This document shows, piece by piece, positions 60,235-64,000 of a stretch of 64,000 nucleotides of DNA. A program made the position numbers and the translations under genes. Every line of letters starts with the position of its first letter. Positions within the stretch are counted from its first letter, which is position 1. Origin of the DNA: Psychrobacter sp. JCM 18901 (GTDB lineage Bacteria > Pseudomonadota > Gammaproteobacteria > Pseudomonadales > Moraxellaceae); the NCBI RefSeq assembly GCF_000586435.1, contig NZ_BAWH01000004.1, forward strand, positions 92,329 through 156,328, written 5' to 3'. The notes beneath the pieces were generated by a model. The model was not told the origin of the DNA and made no database searches. It saw only the letters and a list, made by a program, of their open reading frames with translations.

Positions 60235-63038
60235 ATGTTATCAAAGATTATAGGCAGTGTGGTTGGCACCAAAAATGACCGCGAATTAAAACGCATGCGT
60301 AAAGTGGTCAGCAAGATCAACGCACGAGAGGCTGAAATACAAGCCCTGTCTGATGAGCAACTACAACAAAAAACTGAAGAATTTAAAGCCAGACATCAAA
60401 AAGGCGAAAGCTTAGATGCATTATTGCCAGAAGCATTTGCCGTCTGCCGTGAAGCATCATTACGTGTCAACGGCATGCGTCACTACGACGTGCAGCTGAT
60501 TGGTGGTATCACCTTGCACGAAGGTAAAATCGCTGAGATGAAAACTGGTGAAGGTAAAACCCTAATGGGAACCTTGGCTATGTATCTGAACGCGATCAGT
60601 GGTAAAGGGGTTCATCTGGTCACGGTCAACGATTATTTGGCCGCACGTGATGCTGAGCTAAACCGTCCGTTGTTTGGGTTTTTGGGTATGACTGTTGGTG
60701 TGATTTACTCACAGCAGCCACCACAAGAAAAAAATCGAAGCTTATCAAGCCGACATTACCTATGGTACCAATAACGAATACGGTTTCGATTATCTGCGCG
60801 ATAACATGGTCTTTAGTCTTGCTGAGAAAAAACAGCGCCCGCTAAACTTTTGTATTATCGATGAAATTGACTCAATCTTAATTGATGAGGCTCGTACGCC
60901 GCTTATCATTTCGGGTCAAGCTGAAGATTCATCACGCATGTACGCGTTGATTAATACGATTATTCCTGTGCTGATTCGTTCAAAAGACGAAGAAGCAAAC
61001 AAGAATAACGAAGAAGAAGACTTCTGGATTGATGAAAAAAATCGCCAGATTGAAATCAGCGAAAAAGGCTATGAAAAAAATCGAGCGCTTCTTAATCGAA
61101 GTGGGCGAGCTGGGTGAAAACGAAAGCTTATATAGCCCAAGTCGTTTGCCACTTTTGGCTCACGTTCAAGCTGCCATCCGTGCGCATCACGTATTTGTCA
61201 AAAACGTTCACTATATCGTGGATGAAGGCGAAGTGGTCATCGTTGATGAAAATACAGGCCGTACCATGCCTGGTCGTCGCTGGTCAGAAGGCTTGCATCA
61301 AGCAGTCGAGGCCAAAGAAAACGTTGAGATCCAAGCAGAGAACCAAACGCTTGCCACAACGACCTTTCAGAATTACTTCCGTCTATATGACAAGTTATCT
61401 GGTATGACGGGTACCGCTGATACTGAAGCTGCCGAGTTCAAATCTACTTACGATCTAGATGTCATCGTGATTCCAACGCATGAGCCGATTGCTCGTATCG
61501 ATATGGATGACCAGATTTTCTTAACCAAGTTAGGCAAATATAAAGGCATCATTCGCGAAATTAAAGAAATTCAAGCCAAAGGCGCGCCAGTACTGGTTGG
61601 TACAGCGACGATTGAGGCCAGTGAAGAGTTGTCTTACTTGCTTGACCAAGAAGGCGTGAAGCATAACGTCCTAAACGCCAAGCAGCATGAGCGTGAAGCA
61701 GAAATTATTGCACAGGCAGGTAGCCCAAAGTCAGTCACGATCGCCACCAACATGGCAGGCCGTGGTACGGATATTATCCTTGGTGGTAACTGGCAGTCGT
61801 TTATCGAAGATATTGATGCGGTTAGCCCAGAAGAGATGCAGCGTCTAAAATCTCAATGGCAAGTTAAACATGACCAGGTTGTAGCAGCTGGTGGTTTACA
61901 TATCATTGGCTCTGAGCGCCATGAGTCACGTCGTATCGATAACCAGCTACGTGGTCGTGCTGGTCGTCAGGGTGATCCTGGTATGTCACGCTTTTTCTTA
62001 TCGCTTGAAGATGATCTCATGCGTATCTTCGCAGGCGATCGCGTGGTCAATATGATGCGTGCGATGGGCCTCAAAGAAGATGAAGCCATCGAACATAAAA
62101 TGGTCTCTAAATCGATCGAAAACGCGCAAGGAAAAGTTGAGAGTCGCGATTTTGATGCCCGTAAAAACCTATTGAAGTATGATGATGTTGCCAATGAGCA
62201 GCGTAAAGTTATCTATGGTCAGCGTGATGATTTATTAGCAGAGATGGACTTATTAGAAGCCATCGAAGTGATGCATCATGAAGTGTATAACGCGATGATC
62301 AATCAGTTTATTCCACCTGGCTCTATTGATGATCAGTGGAATATTGACGGCTTAGAAGATGAATTAGAAGACGAGTTCAAAATCTCAATGCCGATTAACG
62401 ATTGGTTGGATGAGGATCGTCGTCTGGATGAAGAAGGGCTGCGTGAGAAAATCGTTCAAACGGCGATAGATCGTTATCACAGTCGCCGTGAGCAGATGGG
62501 TGAAAAAGACGCCGCTCAGCTTGAGCGTCATTTCATGCTACAGAGTCTAGATAAGCATTGGAAAGAGCACTTAACGCAGATGGATCAGCTACGTAAAGGG
62601 ATTCATTTGCGTGGTTATGCACAGAAAAACCCTGAGCAAGAATACAAGCGTGAGTCGTTTGAATTGTTCCAAATGATGCTTGGTGCGATTAAGTCTGAGA
62701 CCGTACAAGACTTGTCACGTGTTCATATCCCAACCAAGGAAGAATTGGAAGCATTAGAAATTCAGCAACGTGAGAACGCTGCCCATATGCAAATGCAGTT
62801 TGAGCATGACGATGTAGATAACTTGGATAGCAATGCGAGTGGTTCAGCTGCTCAGCCGCAACCACAAAGCCGTACTCTAAACAGTGGAGCTGCCGCAGCT
62901 GGCGTTGGTGCTGCTATAGCAGGTAACGGTAGTAATGCTAATGAACCAAACCCATATGCAGGTATGAATATCAGTCGTAATGCAGCTTGTCCTTGTGGAT
63001 CAGGTCTTAAGTACAAGCAGTGTCATGGTAAAATCTAG
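60235..63038 (+). CDS. secA: Preprotein translocase motor SecA, frameshifted twice
   Basis: ATPase that pushes unfolded preproteins through SecYEG. Seen: the N-terminal [21 protein letters not shown]; Walker [10 protein letters not shown] (about 103-111); [18 protein letters not shown]; Walker [39 protein letters not shown]; and [24 protein letters not shown]. The C-terminal zinc motif [14 protein letters not shown] binds SecB and lipid. The two breaks are A7 runs 60728-60734 ([11 protein letters not shown]) and 61074-61080 ([13 protein letters not shown]), each needing six. Corrected length is 933. As secA is essential, these breaks cannot be real null mutations. It is monocistronic with a strong terminator. 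Confidence 0.96.
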
Positions 63039-63099
63039 TCGTTAGTCATGGCAAGTTAATAGCTATGTACTGAAATGCTATTAAAGACAGCTTTATCTG

Positions 63100-63136
63100 A
63101 AAAAGCCTTATCTTAAATAGATAGGGGCTTTTTTAT
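63100..63136 (+). terminator. Terminator of secA
   Basis: AAAAAGCCTTATCT pairs with AGATAGGGGCTTTTT with small mismatches, followed by T6. Confidence 0.85.
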
Positions 63137-63277
63137 ATCTGTTAGATAACTTATGCAAACTTAAAACTTGCTAGACTAAGTCCAACAAACACTTTGTATT
63201 GATTACTTACAAATTCAGCATAGGCGTGAATTTATGGACACGCTATAGTGTTTAACATATTTATTTGGGAGAGTGTC

Positions 63278-63811
63278 ATGAGTGTAGAGTTCTTAAAAAA
63301 AGTACGCAGCTCAGTAGTTTTAACAAGTTTGTTGGCTGGTGCCTTGACAGTTAGTGCTTGTCAGCAACAGGCAGAGCCAGAGTCGGGCATGGAAGATAGT
63401 GCTAATACAGAAGAGTCCGTTCCAATGTCAGCGGAGCCTGCTGAACCTAGTGATGTCATTGTCGATACTGAAGATGCTTCACTTAACGAAGTAGAAGGTG
63501 ATACCACCGCTTCAGTAAACAGCGGCGTGATGCAGATGTCGTATCTATGTACACCTGAACTAAAAGTTGAGGCGACTTATAAAGAAGATGCCAATCAAGT
63601 TGTTGTCGCAACCGACATGGGTACAGTAACGTTGAACCAGACCAATGAAGGTAGTAATCCTGAAGTGTTTGAAGTGGCGACCGCAATTGATGGTGGTCAA
63701 GGCTTCACGCAATGGCGCGTAGGGCACGAAGCTCGTAAAACTGGCGTTATGCGTACTGCTGGTACCGATGAGTCAAATGTTAATACATTTGAGTGTAATG
63801 AAGCCTCATAG
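63278..63811 (+). CDS. Lipoprotein with MliC-like (C-type lysozyme inhibitor) domain
   Basis: Probable outer-membrane or periplasmic lipoprotein that may inhibit lysozyme. Signal peptide with lipobox VSAC (Cys28 from ATG 63278). An acidic spacer of about 60 residues rich in Glu, Asp, Ser and Pro follows. The C-terminal 90 residues fit the MliC fold: SYLCTPELKVEATYKED, the beta-strand VTLNQTNEG, GFTQWRVGHEARKTG, and the final Cys pairing with YLC. GGGAGAG lies 5 bases before ATG 63278; an upstream in-frame ATG at 63248 is less likely. Length is 177. The terminator that should follow is interrupted by an insertion sequence. Confidence 0.78.
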   Translation: MSVEFLKKVRSSVVLTSLLAGALTVSACQQQAEPESGMEDSANTEESVPMSAEPAEPSDVIVDTEDASLNEVEGDTTASVNSGVMQMSYLCTPELKVEATYKEDANQVVVATDMGTVTLNQTNEGSNPEVFEVATAIDGGQGFTQWRVGHEARKTGVMRTAGTDESNVNTFECNEAS

Positions 63812-63853
63812 TTGGTCTGCAATACTTAGTAAGTGATAGGCATTAAAAAAAAG

Positions 63854-63872
63854 CAACGCTAAGATAGCGTTG
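63854..63872 (+). terminator. Interrupted terminator downstream of the MliC-like gene
   Basis: An A-run and GCAACGCTA lead into a 3-base loop and TAGCGTTG (8-bp stem, 63854-63861 with 63865-63872). The expected continuation CTTTTTT is missing and the insertion sequence begins instead. Confidence 0.65.
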
Positions 63873-64000
63873 GAGACCATCCCAGATTCTGTGTAACTGC
63901 CATTTAGATTAAATGCTTACTGATACGGTCATCAAACATAATCATAAAACGATTCAGAGCAGACGTCCAGTTACGGATTGGCATCGACCACTTTTTAGAC
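63872..64000 (-). mobile_element. IS256-family insertion sequence, right end (partial)
   Basis: An IS256-like terminal inverted repeat starts near 63872 (GGAGACCATCCCAGATTCTG and on to GTGTAA). The transposase C-terminus reads in from the window end on the minus strand. The rest of the element lies outside. The GGAGA...GTGTAA end is typical of IS256-family repeats as I remember them. Confidence 0.75.
63904..64000 (-). CDS. IS256-family (mutator-type) transposase, C-terminal fragment (partial)
   Basis: About 31 codons of the transposase C-terminus enter from the window end: SKKWSMPIRNWTSALNRFMI, then MFDDRISKHLI and a stop at 63906-63904. The W-x-MPIRNW-x-x-ALN-x-F pattern is the conserved C-terminal signature of IS256-type transposases. 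Their catalytic DDE domain lies upstream, outside this window. The stop is about 30 bases inside the terminal repeat. Whether the element is complete and active cannot be judged from this fragment. Confidence 0.78.
   Translation of the reverse strand, partial: SKKWSMPIRNWTSALNRFMIMFDDRISKHLI

Overview
The window looks like chromosome from a Psychrobacter-like member of the Moraxellaceae (Gammaproteobacteria). The grounds are the Dxs sequence, which resembles what I recall of Psychrobacter Dxs, a wax ester synthase/DGAT gene, and a minor-pilin operon in the order used by Acinetobacter and Psychrobacter. Base composition is moderately AT-rich and housekeeping genes dominate.

Layout. 1-2102: tail of a polyamine ABC importer (potB, potA, minus strand). 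2505-4908: beta-carbonic anhydrase, glyoxalase I and an MscS-type channel. 5040-7640 (minus): cytochrome c'-type lipoprotein, hemF and ribA. 8274-11521: dxs and suhB. 11606-17273: wax ester synthase, thiG, gspE, an exported RidA-like protein and a hotdog-fold protein. 17700-20755: a two-gene McrBC-type modification-dependent restriction system preceded by a MITE-like repeat. 20994-21368: tRNA-Pro, tRNA-Arg and tRNA-His. 21814-31180: an AraC-type regulator, an unknown gene, gspF, gspG, a free-standing DsbD N-domain paralog, dsbD and pldA. 31256-41346: comF, then the minor pilin/PilY1 operon (fimT-pilV-pilW-pilX-pilY1-two pilE-like genes) and the major pilin pilA behind a sigma-54 type promoter. 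41435-56094: a glycan island with a TfpO/PglL-type O-glycan ligase, an initiating sugar-phosphate transferase, manC, wzx, glycosyltransferases, a methyltransferase and the GDP-mannose to GDP-L-fucose enzymes. 56133-63811: fdxA, mutS, secA and an MliC-like lipoprotein. 63872-64000: the end of an IS256-family insertion sequence.

How the parts work together. The most coherent system runs from about 32.4 to 56.1 kb. Minor pilins and the PilY1 tip adhesin prime and cap a type IV pilus built from PilA. Immediately downstream lies a Wzx-dependent lipid-linked glycan pathway whose ligase sits next to pilA. My inference is a dedicated pilin O-glycosylation island using a GDP-fucose-type sugar. The type II secretion genes gspE, gspF and gspG lie apart, about 2-10 kb from one another, instead of in one operon.

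Quality warning. Conserved genes throughout, including the essential secA and dxs, are split into fragments. In about 25 places the break sits on a run of seven A or T where the conserved reading frame needs six. A few runs of eight need nine (or six), and several breaks fit a single lost base. This is best read as homopolymer error in the sequence and not as gene decay. I therefore annotate each such gene as one CDS spanning its fragments and note the break. Protein lengths for these genes are my reconstructions.
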